DNA of 64,000 nt from JBOGVA01 sp050692195 (GTDB lineage Bacteria; Actinomycetota; UBA4738), in assembly GCA_050692195.1 (NCBI GenBank), contig JBOGVA010000056.1, positions 7,107-71,106 of the forward strand. Direction: 5' to 3'. Positions 51,651-58,999 of the stretch are shown in pieces. The notes beneath the pieces were generated by a model. The model made no database searches and was not told where the DNA came from. It worked only from the letters and a program-made list of their open reading frames with translations. The first letter of the stretch is position 1, and every line of letters starts with the position of its first letter. The position numbers were made by a program, and so were the translations under genes.

Positions 51651-52763
51651 CTAGGCGCCGGGACGGCCGGCACCCACGTACACGCCCCACCAGTAGTCCG
51701 TGATGACGTCCACCCCCACCTCTTTGCCCTGGCCGCGAGCGTGGATCATCTTGTTCCCGCCGACGTACATGGACACGTGGTGGATGGGCCGGTAGAAGAA
51801 CAACAGGTCGCCGGGCCTCAAGTTGCCGCGGGACACGCGCGGCGTCGCCGCGTACTGCGCCGCCGAGGAATGAGGGAGGTTAACCCCTCCGTGGCGCCAT
51901 GCCCACATCGTGAGCCCCGAGCAGTCGAAGCCTTCCTCAGGGTCGTCGCCGCCCCACCTGTACTTGACCCCGATCACCGAGTACGCGGCGGACACCGCGG
52001 CGGCGGCCCCCGGTCCGGGTCGGGGGTCGGGGTCGGGCTTCGGTTTCGGTTCCGGCTGCGGCTTGGGCGCTGGATCGTCCGACCCGCCGCCTGGGGGAGT
52101 GTCCGATCTGCTCGACGATTCTCTCCGAGCCTCGGCCCGGGCTCGAGCGGCTCGCTCCGCCCTGGCCAGCTCCTCCTCGAGCTGATCGACCAGCCTTTCC
52201 TGCTCGGCGATGCCCATCTCGATGGAGGTTTTGCGCTCGTCGAGGGTTCGCAGCAGCGAGGTCCGCTCACGGGCCACCTGGGCGAATCGCAGCGCGGCTC
52301 GGCGGGCATCTTGCCTCCTGACTTCCGCCTGGGCGATCGCGTCGGCGTCCTGCTCCGCGACCCGATTCAGGAACTCCAGCCTGTAGGTGAACTCGCTCAG
52401 TGATCCCGAGCCGAGCAGAGCGTCGAACTCCGAGCCGGCGCTCCGATAGGCCTGAGCGGCCCGCGCCGACAGGTAGACCCTGGCCCGCTCGGCCTCAGCC
52501 CGTGCGCGCGAGGCTTCACGGTGGGAGGCCCGCAACCTCTCCTCCGTCCGGTCCAGCGCCAGCCTGGTCTGGTTGTACCGCTCCACCAGGAGAGACACCT
52601 CTTCGTTCAGGGAATCGAGGCGGGCCTTGGCCGACCGCAGGTCCTCGGCCGAAGGAGCGGCCGAGGAAAGGGGGGTAGATCCGACCGAGAGCGAGATCAT
52701 GAGCATCACCGCTCCGACCAGCCGCACCGTGGATCGGCGAGCTCTTCCGTGTGTGCTCGGCAT
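51651..52763 (-). CDS. NlpC/P60 peptidoglycan endopeptidase with coiled-coil regulator (RipA-like)
   Basis: The 370-residue protein has a signal peptide (VRLVGAVMLMISLSVGSTPL), a long coiled coil (about residues 40-210, ARLDSLNEEVSLLVERYNQT onward), a Pro/Lys linker and a C-terminal NlpC/P60 domain with the catalytic Cys in GFDCSGLTMWAW and His in HHVSMYVGG. Such enzymes cut D-Glu-mesoDAP or similar stem-peptide bonds during cell division. ATG follows AAGGAG. It sits ten bases after the second NlpC gene, on the same strand. Confidence 0.92.
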   Translation of the reverse strand: MPSTHGRARRSTVRLVGAVMLMISLSVGSTPLSSAAPSAEDLRSAKARLDSLNEEVSLLVERYNQTRLALDRTEERLRASHREASRARAEAERARVYLSARAAQAYRSAGSEFDALLGSGSLSEFTYRLEFLNRVAEQDADAIAQAEVRRQDARRAALRFAQVARERTSLLRTLDERKTSIEMGIAEQERLVDQLEEELARAERAARARAEARRESSSRSDTPPGGGSDDPAPKPQPEPKPKPDPDPRPGPGAAAAVSAAYSVIGVKYRWGGDDPEEGFDCSGLTMWAWRHGGVNLPHSSAAQYAATPRVSRGNLRPGDLLFFYRPIHHVSMYVGGNKMIHARGQGKEVGVDVITDYWWGVYVGAGRPGA

Positions 52764-52772
52764 GACAGCTCC

Positions 52773-53291
52773 TTAACGGGGACGGCCGGCGCCCACGTAC
52801 ACGCTCCACCAGTAGGAGGTGATCCTGTCCACGCGGACCACGCTCCCGGAACGGCGAGCGTGGATCATCTTGTTGCCCCCCACGTACATGGCGACGTGCG
52901 AGATCGGCCGGTAGAAGAAGAGCAGATCACCGGGCCGCAGATTGGCGCGGGACACGCGCCGCGTGGCCGTGTACTGGGCGGCCGATGAATGGGGGAGATC
53001 GACCCCTCCATGCCGCCATGACCACATGGTCAGGCCGGAGCAGTCGAACCCCTCCTTCGGATGGTCGCCCCCCCACTTGTACTTGACGCCGATCGCCGAA
53101 TATGCGGCGGCCACGGCGGCCTTGGCTCCACGCCTCGGTCGAGGTTCGGACCTTTCCGGGTAGGGATACCGGTCGGGCGGAGAATATGCGAGAGAGGCGG
53201 GAGCCGAGGCGACGAACATGCCGATCACGAGCAACGCGGCCCCGATCAGCCGCGCCGTCGACCTGCGGGCGCTCCTTTGCAATCTCTGCAT
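52773..53291 (-). CDS. small NlpC/P60 endopeptidase, paralogue of the neighbour
   Basis: The 172-residue protein has a signal peptide (MQRLQRSARRSTARLIGAAL) and, almost directly, an NlpC/P60 domain (FDCSGLTMWSWRHGG, HVAMYVGGNKMIHAR) without the coiled coil. Sequence identity to the downstream gene over the catalytic domain is very high, so this is a tandem duplication followed by loss or gain of the coiled coil. ATG at 53291 lacks a ribosome site. A 7-bp stem loop (53299-53316) lies just upstream. Confidence 0.9.
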   Translation of the reverse strand: MQRLQRSARRSTARLIGAALLVIGMFVASAPASLAYSPPDRYPYPERSEPRPRRGAKAAVAAAYSAIGVKYKWGGDHPKEGFDCSGLTMWSWRHGGVDLPHSSAAQYTATRRVSRANLRPGDLLFFYRPISHVAMYVGGNKMIHARRSGSVVRVDRITSYWWSVYVGAGRPR

Positions 53292-53366
53292 AACAAATGG
53301 GCTGCGGTAGCAGCCCGCAGGAAGGCTATTCGGGGAGGAGGAACCTGTCAAACTCCTGAGACGGCC

Positions 53367-53735
53367 ATGGCGAAGAAACGGATCCTGTTCATCGACAACC
53401 GTCCGGAGCATCTTCGGCAGCCTGTGCTGCGGCTCCAGCTCGCCGGCTACGAGGTCGACGAGGCGGCCAGCGGAGCATCGGGCCTGGCGGCGCTACTGTC
53501 CAAGCGGTACGACCTCCTGATCCTGGACGCTCAGCTACCGGACGAGGACGGATGGGACGTGCTCAAGAAGGTGCGGGGGAGCCCCAAGCTGTCGGATCTG
53601 AAGGTGATCGTGTTCATGGCCGGATCCGGGGAGACGGGCAAGCTCGTCCTGGTACCCGTCGATGCGGAGCTGCGGCGTCCGTTCAGTCTCGGGGCGATGC
53701 TGGAGGCCGTGCACAAGGTGATCGGGAAGCCGTAG
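53367..53735 (+). CDS. single-domain receiver protein with degenerate switch residues
   Basis: The 122-residue product is one REC domain: ILFIDNRPEH, phosphoacceptor Asp in YDLLILDAQLPDEDGWDVL, VIVFMAG in place of the Thr/Ser switch, and VDAELRRPF where Lys is normally conserved (Arg here). One of the two metal-binding acids is Asn (FIDN). It may not be phosphorylated in the usual way. It is flanked by two NlpC/P60 genes on the opposite strand and has no adjacent kinase. Confidence 0.85.
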   Translation: MAKKRILFIDNRPEHLRQPVLRLQLAGYEVDEAASGASGLAALLSKRYDLLILDAQLPDEDGWDVLKKVRGSPKLSDLKVIVFMAGSGETGKLVLVPVDAELRRPFSLGAMLEAVHKVIGKP

Positions 53736-53737
53736 GC

Positions 53738-54976
53738 TCACGGGGCGATCGCGTACTCGCCGGCGGTGGCGCCGCTGGATGTGACGTCGGCCCCGGGCGC
53801 GTACTGCTCGGGACCGGAGTTCTTGTTGGTCAGTCGGCGTCCCCATACGAAGTGCTCCCGATACCAGCCGTCTCCGACCCACTGGAGCTGCGGTCCGCCG
53901 CCGGTGGAGTGCACCATCCAGTTGTTGCCGAGATAGATCCCCATGTGGCTGACGTCTTCCCATCTGTCGCCTCCGTTGGAGGCGAAGAACATGAGATTCC
54001 CGATGTCGAGCTCTTCGTACGAGCGCTGATAGTTCGTGGCTTTGGCCATGTAGCGGCTGACTCTCTCCCGGAGGGACCACCCCGGATAGTTCCGGAACTG
54101 GGCGCTGTCGTAGCCGCTCTCGCTCCTCTTCAACACCCACCAGGCGAAGCCCGAGCAGTCGAATCCGCCCTGAGGCTGGAACCCGCAGCAATAGCCGGGT
54201 GGCGACTTCCGGTGCCACTCGCCGGCGAAGATGTACGGGTATCCCACCTGGTTCAGTGAGTACTGCGTCAGTCGTCGCTTGTACCTGTGCACGTTCGCAG
54301 GAAGGGTCACGTCGTTGAAGATGCTGGCGGCCTCGAGCCGATGTGATGGCATGGTCGTCGCCTTCCACAGGGAGTAGGCCACCTCGTCGCGGGCAATCCG
54401 GGTGTCCCGCTGGAGGTCCTGGCGCTCGTCGTCGTGGTCGTAGTGGAGGTCGAGCCAGCGAGCGAGCTGCATGTGCGGGAATCGCCGGTCCACCACGTAG
54501 GGGGTGCCATCTTCCTGGCGGATGTTGGCCAGTCCCGCGACCGGATCGGCCAGCCCCAGGGCCAGGACGATGGCCTGATCGAAGGAGTCGACTCGCACCG
54601 GGCGCCCGCCGTTCCAGTTGCCGTTCTGATAGGTGTTCATCCACCCGAGCTTCACGGCTACGTTCGCGAAAGGGTAGAACGGGTCGTCGGCGGGGAGGTC
54701 GGGAAACGTGATCGAAGGATCGGCCGGCTCGGTCGGCGCGTACACGGTCACCAAGGTCCGGGCCAGGAAGCTCCGGGTCTCCCTGGCGTCCGGCCGGAAC
54801 GAGTCCGGGCCATAGTCCTGCATCCAGGTGTTCTCAGATGCGACGTACTGGATGGCTTCATAAGCCCAGTGGCCGCGGGGGACATCGCTGAAGGCAAATG
54901 CTTGCTGTGCTGGCAAGAACAGAAGGGCGGCCACAAGCGAAAGGGGAAGCAAGATGCGTGGAGGGAGCGGCCGCAT
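53738..54976 (-). CDS. SLH-domain and NlpC/P60 cell-wall hydrolase
   Basis: The 412-residue protein has a signal peptide ending FLPAQQAFA, three SLH-like segments in residues 25-215 (FSDVPRGHWAYEAIQYVASEN and two further copies), and a C-terminal NlpC/P60 domain with catalytic Cys in GGFDCSGFAWWVLK and His in VSHMGIYLGNNWMVHS. The gene ends two bases from the receiver gene (convergent). It is divergent from the Fpg/Nei gene. A different hydrolase class from the two neighbours, but the same catalytic fold. Confidence 0.85.
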   Translation of the reverse strand: MRPLPPRILLPLSLVAALLFLPAQQAFAFSDVPRGHWAYEAIQYVASENTWMQDYGPDSFRPDARETRSFLARTLVTVYAPTEPADPSITFPDLPADDPFYPFANVAVKLGWMNTYQNGNWNGGRPVRVDSFDQAIVLALGLADPVAGLANIRQEDGTPYVVDRRFPHMQLARWLDLHYDHDDERQDLQRDTRIARDEVAYSLWKATTMPSHRLEAASIFNDVTLPANVHRYKRRLTQYSLNQVGYPYIFAGEWHRKSPPGYCCGFQPQGGFDCSGFAWWVLKRSESGYDSAQFRNYPGWSLRERVSRYMAKATNYQRSYEELDIGNLMFFASNGGDRWEDVSHMGIYLGNNWMVHSTGGGPQLQWVGDGWYREHFVWGRRLTNKNSGPEQYAPGADVTSSGATAGEYAIAP

Positions 54977-55025
54977 GACTCTTCTATCGTCGCGGTGCCC
55001 GGGGCCCTTGAGCACTGCGACACTT

Positions 55026-55031
55026 TACACT
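55026..55031 (+). promoter_or_regulatory. candidate -10 box of the leaderless glycosylase gene (TACACT)
   Basis: TACACT is seven bases before the GTG at 55039, with no ribosome site. Confidence 0.5.
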
Positions 55032-55038
55032 CGGGCTC

Positions 55039-55872
55039 GTGCCCGAACTTCCCGAGGTCCAGGCGCTGGCAGAACGGATCCACGCCAGCCTGGCCGGTGC
55101 ACGGTTCCTGCGGGCGGAGCCTCTCTCCTTCTCTGCCCTCAAGACGGTGACGCCTCCGCCGGAGATCCTGCAGGGGAAGCGGCTGGACGAGGTCGGCCGG
55201 CGGGGGAAGTACCTGGTGTTCACATTCGGGAGCGTGCGCCTGCTGGTGCACCTGTCTCAGGGTGGGCGGGTCGCGTTCCAGCCGACCGACGCCACGTCCC
55301 GTCCCAGGGGGGGCGTGGTCCGCCTTCGGTTCGATCGTGACCCGTCCCTCCTCTTCCGAGAGTTCGGCACGGAGCGGAAGGCCGGGTGGTGGATCCTCGC
55401 CCCCGGGGACGAAGGGCCTCTTGCCAAGCTCGGGCCGGAGCCCTTCTCGGATGAGTTCCGCACCCTCGTGTTGACCGGAACCGACTCCGGTCGGCTCCAC
55501 GCGATGTTGCGCGACCAGCGCCAGGTGGCCGGGATCGGGCGCGGCTATGCGGACGACATCCTCCATCGAGCCCGGCTGTCGCCGTACCGGTCGCCGGCGT
55601 CGCTGGACGTGGAGGAGCGCGAGCGGCTGCTCGGAGCGGTTCACGAGATCCTCACGGAGGCCACGAACGCCGAGCGCCGTCGATCCGATGGATTGCCGGC
55701 CAAGCTCGGTGATCACTTCGCCGTCCACGGGCGATTCGGCACCCCGTGTCCCGTGTGCGGGTCAGACCTCCGGCGCGTGTACTACCAATCCCATGAGGTG
55801 ACGTACTGTCCCAGCTGCCAGACGGGAGGACGGGTACTGGCCGATCGCCGCCTCTCCCGGTTGGTCAAATAG
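55039..55872 (+). CDS. Fpg/Nei-family DNA glycosylase
   Basis: The 277-residue enzyme starts with the catalytic MPELPEV (Pro1, Glu2), the GRRGKYLVF loop with the conserved Lys, the H2TH segment RQVAGIGRGYADDILHRARLSP and a zinc finger (CPVCGSDL and CPSCQ). In most Fpg proteins the H2TH motif reads GIGNxYA; here Asn is Arg, a change seen in some actinobacterial members. It removes oxidised bases, though purine or pyrimidine preference is not clear. GTG at 55039 fits a leaderless start. Confidence 0.9.
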   Translation: MPELPEVQALAERIHASLAGARFLRAEPLSFSALKTVTPPPEILQGKRLDEVGRRGKYLVFTFGSVRLLVHLSQGGRVAFQPTDATSRPRGGVVRLRFDRDPSLLFREFGTERKAGWWILAPGDEGPLAKLGPEPFSDEFRTLVLTGTDSGRLHAMLRDQRQVAGIGRGYADDILHRARLSPYRSPASLDVEERERLLGAVHEILTEATNAERRRSDGLPAKLGDHFAVHGRFGTPCPVCGSDLRRVYYQSHEVTYCPSCQTGGRVLADRRLSRLVK

Positions 55873-55882
55873 GAGCGGTCGG

Positions 55883-56080
55883 ATGTTCGCCTGGCGCTTC
55901 CTGGATGGGAACGGCGAGGAAGTGGGAACCTCGGAGCGCTTTCCCGACAGAGAGCGTGCCGAGGCCTGGATGGGCGAGGCCTGGTCCGGCCTGCTCGAGC
56001 GGGGGATCGAGGAGGTCATCCTGGTCGATGAGGATCGGGGTCACATCTTCCGCATGGGTCTCGAAGAAGAAGGGGCCTAG
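55883..56080 (+). CDS. small conserved-looking hypothetical protein
   Basis: The 65-residue protein, MFAWRFLDGNGEEVGTSERF onward, has a beta-hairpin start, a Trp-rich helix (AEAWMGEAWSGLLERGI) and an acidic end. ATG has AGGAG nine bases upstream. It follows the glycosylase gene by ten bases and probably shares its transcript. No function recognised. Confidence 0.65.
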   Translation: MFAWRFLDGNGEEVGTSERFPDRERAEAWMGEAWSGLLERGIEEVILVDEDRGHIFRMGLEEEGA

Positions 56081-56102
56081 TCCGAGGCCGGCTGGCCGGG
56101 GC

Positions 56103-56468
56103 TCAGAGGTACTGCCCGGACTGGGGATCGATCCGGTCGGAGGCCACTGCCTGCACGTCGCGCTCTCGAAGCAGCAGGAAGATCTCTCCGCGGACGTCCA
56201 CCTCCAGACCGCTCTGCGGGATGAACAAGACCTGATCGCCGATCCTCACGTTCCTGGTGTCCGGTCCTACCAGGATCACCTCTGACCAAACGCATCGCTT
56301 GACGGGAGGCGTCGCCGTGGCGGGGATGACCAGGCCCCCCTTCGACCTTCGCTCTGAGTCGTCGGGCACGCGAACGAGGAGCCTGTCGGCCGTGAGCCGG
56401 ATCTTGTCTCCCGGATCCAGGCCGTGGCTCGGATGCTTCACGGATCGAAGCTTGGGTCGCTGGGTCAT
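56103..56468 (-). CDS. groES: GroES-like co-chaperonin
   Basis: The 121-residue product contains the co-chaperonin fold: IRLTADRLLVRVPDDSERRS, KGGLVIPATAT (the mobile-loop region, canonical T-x-x-G-I-x-L-P is KGGLVIP), VILVGPDTRNVRIGDQVLFIP and VDVRGEIFLLLRERDVQAV. It carries N- and C-terminal extensions of about 25 and 12 residues. It is separate from groEL by 6 kb and lies on the opposite strand, with no CIRCE upstream, so it may be a second co-chaperonin. ATG at 56468 is used; an earlier start at 56516 adds 16 residues. Confidence 0.82.
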   Translation of the reverse strand: MTQRPKLRSVKHPSHGLDPGDKIRLTADRLLVRVPDDSERRSKGGLVIPATATPPVKRCVWSEVILVGPDTRNVRIGDQVLFIPQSGLEVDVRGEIFLLLRERDVQAVASDRIDPQSGQYL

Positions 56469-56510
56469 CGCCCTCGATTGTAGGGTCTCTTCGCCCCTGG
56501 CCGAGCCTCT

Positions 56511-56516
56511 TATCAT
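56511..56516 (+). promoter_or_regulatory. candidate -10 box of the PrmC-like gene (TATCAT)
   Basis: TATCAT is seven bases before the GTG at 56524. An ATG at 56515 lies within the hexamer and is unlikely to be used. Confidence 0.45.
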
Positions 56517-56523
56517 GCACGCC

Positions 56524-57381
56524 GTGGCGACGGCCCGGGAAGTCCTGCGCGAGGCTGAGCGGAAGTTGAAGGCCTCCCCCGCAATCGAGCACCCCCACGC
56601 GGGAAAGGAGCGCTACGACGCCGAGCAGCTGCTCGCGGTCGTCCTCGGCCGCGAGCCGGATGGGGAAGAAGAGGTCGTCGGGCCCGCCCTCACCCGGTTT
56701 CGCAGAATGATCGCCCGCAGGGAATCCGGTGTGCCCCTGGCTTACCTCACGGGTCGGACCACGTTCCTCGAGCTCACGTTGGAGGTGCGGCCGGGAGCAT
56801 TCATTCCCCGAGAGTCGAGCGAGTTCCTGGCGGAACAGGCCATCCGACGTCTACGGGGACGTCGCAGGCCCGTACACCTCGACCTGGCGACCGGGATGGG
56901 GCCGGTGGCACTGGCGGTCGCGAGCGCCCTCCCCCGAGCGAAGGTCTTGGGCGTCGACGTGGCCGGCCGTCCGGTGGAGCTGGCCCGTCACAACGCGGTG
57001 CGGCTGAGAATCCGGAACGTGACCTTTCGCCGGGGCGATCTGTTCGACCCGGTGCCGCGCCGCCTGAAAGGATTGGTGGACGTGATCACCCTGCATCCAC
57101 CCTACGTGGGGCGCCGGGAGATGAAGGAGCTGCCCGACGAGATTCGAGGGTTCGAGCCGGAGGAGTCCCTGACCGACCGCTCCCCCAGGGGCCTGGGGCT
57201 CCTGGGAAGGGCCGCGAACGAGGCACCGGAATGGCTTCGCTCTGGCGGATGGCTGCTGGTCGAGGTCAGCCCGGATCGGTCCCGGGCAGTGGCGCAGGTG
57301 TTGAGGCAAACGGGCTTTCGAGGCGTGAGGAGCACGAAGGGCGGAGTCGAGGTGAGCCGGGTCGTGGTGGGCCGGATCTGA
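56524..57381 (+). CDS. PrmC/HemK-like N5-glutamine methyltransferase
   Basis: The 285-residue protein has the PrmC-type helical N-domain (YDAEQLLAVVLGREPD; PLAYLTGRTTFLELTLEVR) and Rossmann core: VHLDLATGMGPVALAVASAL, VLGVDVAGRPVELARHNAV and the substrate motif LHPPYVG, where NPPY is HPPY. PrmC methylates Gln in release-factor GGQ; the N to H change makes this assignment uncertain. Start GTG 56524 is favoured by the -10 position; ATG 56515 is an alternative. Confidence 0.78.
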   Translation: MATAREVLREAERKLKASPAIEHPHAGKERYDAEQLLAVVLGREPDGEEEVVGPALTRFRRMIARRESGVPLAYLTGRTTFLELTLEVRPGAFIPRESSEFLAEQAIRRLRGRRRPVHLDLATGMGPVALAVASALPRAKVLGVDVAGRPVELARHNAVRLRIRNVTFRRGDLFDPVPRRLKGLVDVITLHPPYVGRREMKELPDEIRGFEPEESLTDRSPRGLGLLGRAANEAPEWLRSGGWLLVEVSPDRSRAVAQVLRQTGFRGVRSTKGGVEVSRVVVGRI

Positions 57382-57397
57382 GCGCTCCCTCAGTCGG

Positions 57398-57403
57398 TAG
57401 CAT
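57398..57403 (+). promoter_or_regulatory. candidate -10 box of the leaderless DUF309 gene (TAGCAT)
   Basis: TAGCAT is six bases before the GTG at 57410, without a ribosome site. Confidence 0.45.
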
Positions 57404-57409
57404 GGCCGG

Positions 57410-57928
57410 GTGGTGCCGCAGCGAACACCCGCTCCGAAGCCTGGGAGGCCCCGTGACCCCGACGCGCCTCCCAAGCCCGAACGCCCCCGAGACGAGCTCG
57501 GACGCCCCCTCCCGCGGGACGCGGAGAACAAGCTCCGCATGGAGGATTATGACTCCCTGACGGTGTCGGAAAACCATAGGCTCGGGATCGAACACTTCAA
57601 CGCCGGGAACTTCTTTCCCGCGCACGAGGCCTGGGAGACCTGCTGGAAGCAGGCGAAATCCACGGGAGATGCCGAGTTCTTCAAGGGGCTGTCGCAGCTC
57701 GGCGCCGGATACGTGCACCTGCTGAGGCACAACTCCCACGGGGCACACACGCTCCTTCGACGAGGAGCGGGCAGGATGGAGCGGTACGGCGAGGAGCACT
57801 ATGGGGTAGAAGCGCGGGCGCTGGCGCGTTCGGCGCTGGCTCATGCAAAGGCCATCGAGCGAGCTGAGCAGGCCGGTGACCCCCCGCCGCGCATCCGGTT
57901 CCCGAGGATCACCCTCCATCACCCGTAG
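57410..57928 (+). CDS. DUF309 protein
   Basis: The 172-residue protein has a Pro-rich, charged N-terminal 45 residues, then the DUF309 helical domain with GIEHFNAGNFFPAHEAWETCW and FFKGLSQLGAGYVHLLRHN, containing the conserved HEAWE motif and a Cys. The family is of unknown function, present in Actinobacteria and Cyanobacteria. GTG at 57410 or 57413. It is convergent with the acidic secreted protein gene. Confidence 0.85.
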   Translation: MVPQRTPAPKPGRPRDPDAPPKPERPRDELGRPLPRDAENKLRMEDYDSLTVSENHRLGIEHFNAGNFFPAHEAWETCWKQAKSTGDAEFFKGLSQLGAGYVHLLRHNSHGAHTLLRRGAGRMERYGEEHYGVEARALARSALAHAKAIERAEQAGDPPPRIRFPRITLHHP

Positions 57929-57946
57929 GCTTGACCTTGACGGCGC

Positions 57947-58408
57947 TCAGTCGTCTTCGTCTTTGCCGGGCCCGGAGTTGTCGTCTGATTTGTCGTCCTC
58001 GTCGTCGTGGTCCCGGTTGCGAGACCCGGAGCTGTCGTCCGAGTCGTCGTCGTTCCCGGTCCCCGGGCCTGAGTTGTCGTTGTCCCGGTTGCCGGGGCCG
58101 GAGTCATCCGACCGCCCGGATTCGTCGTCGTTCGGGAGGCCGGTACAGCGCGGGTCGTTGGCGTGCTCGGCCTCGTCGCACGGACCGCTGATGTCCACCC
58201 GCAGGCCGTCGTTGCGGTCCCCAGCCGCCGGCACGGCGACTCCGGCGCAACGCGGGTCGTTTGCGTGCTCGGCCTCGTCGCACGGACCGCTGATGTCCAC
58301 CACGCCCGGCGAGTCGTTGCTCCCGGCGGCCGTAGCCAGGATGTTCGCCCCCGTTCCGAGCATCAGGATCGCGGCGGTCGCGATCAGCACCTGCTTCCAG
58401 ATCTTCAT
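57947..58408 (-). CDS. acidic secreted protein with two Cys-containing repeats
   Basis: The 153-residue product has a signal peptide (MKIWKQVLIATAAILMLGTG), two copies of VDISGPCDEAEHANDPRC (about residues 32-49 and 66-83) and a tail of Asp, Asn, Ser and Gly (SDDSGPGNRDNDNSGPG). Paired Cys in each repeat may form a disulfide; the tail resembles a loose calcium-binding sequence. ATG has AGGGAGGAAG upstream. No enzyme motif. It is the last gene of the run that starts with the receiver-cyclase fusion. Confidence 0.75.
   Translation of the reverse strand: MKIWKQVLIATAAILMLGTGANILATAAGSNDSPGVVDISGPCDEAEHANDPRCAGVAVPAAGDRNDGLRVDISGPCDEAEHANDPRCTGLPNDDESGRSDDSGPGNRDNDNSGPGTGNDDDSDDSSGSRNRDHDDEDDKSDDNSGPGKDEDD
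58145..58300 (-). repeat. two 54-bp direct repeats encoding VDISGPCDEAEHANDPRC
   Basis: The copies at 58145-58198 and 58247-58300 are nearly identical at the DNA level and start 102 bases apart, giving two identical 18-residue units. The low divergence suggests recent duplication. Confidence 0.9.
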
Positions 58409-58563
58409 TGCTTCCTCCCTTTCGCGTCCGGCTGCTGGGCTTACACCTCGACGATAGGAGAGGTGGAGCAAGGAGCTTTTCAGTGTCCGATGAGGCGGTG
58501 GTGAGGGGTCGGTTAGGAAGTGATCAAGGGGTCGGGGTCGTCGCGGAGGCGGAGCTTGGCTCG

Positions 58564-58932
58564 CTAGTCGTCGCCTCCGCCGGGTCCGCTGTTGTCATCG
58601 GAGTCGTCGTCTCTGTTGCCGGGCCCGGAGTTGTCGTCCGACTCATCGTCGTCGTCGTTTCCGGGGCCAGAGTTATCCGAGCGTCCCGAGTTGTCGTCGT
58701 CATCGTCCGTCCTGCGGCGGTCGTTGGCCGATTCGTCTTCTTTGTCGGATGGTCCTCGATTGTCGTCAGAGGAACCGCGCGAGTCATCAGTTTCGAACAC
58801 GACGTCGTGGGAGTCGGGGATGACCGAGGCGATCCCGATGGAGCTCGAAGAGATCGCGCCCGCCGCGAGGGCGACAGTCACCGGCAGCACGATAGCGCCG
58901 ATGCCCATCAAAGCGGCCTTGATCCGTCTCAT
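58564..58932 (-). CDS. acidic secreted protein, second of pair
   Basis: The 122-residue protein has a signal peptide (MRRIKAALMGIGAIVLPVTV) and then a tail of about 85 residues dominated by Asp, Asn, Ser, Gly and Arg (RRRTDDDDDNSGRSDNSGPG). It lacks the Cys repeats of its neighbour but shares its NSGPGNRDDDSD pattern. It begins 67 bases after the histidine kinase stop, same strand, so it is a candidate target or component of that two-component system. Confidence 0.72.
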   Translation of the reverse strand: MRRIKAALMGIGAIVLPVTVALAAGAISSSSIGIASVIPDSHDVVFETDDSRGSSDDNRGPSDKEDESANDRRRTDDDDDNSGRSDNSGPGNDDDDESDDNSGPGNRDDDSDDNSGPGGGDD

Positions 58933-58999
58933 GAGTTGAAGGTACCAGCCACTCGGTCAGTCAAGGCAGCACGTGGCTCAACTGTCCCCAAGCAGGAGG

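Noticed and set aside
53299..53316. Stem-loop as part of a c-di-AMP riboswitch upstream of the NlpC gene
   Set aside because: Only 75 bases separate the NlpC start from the divergent receiver gene, too short for a ydaO-type aptamer, and conserved aptamer sequence is not seen.
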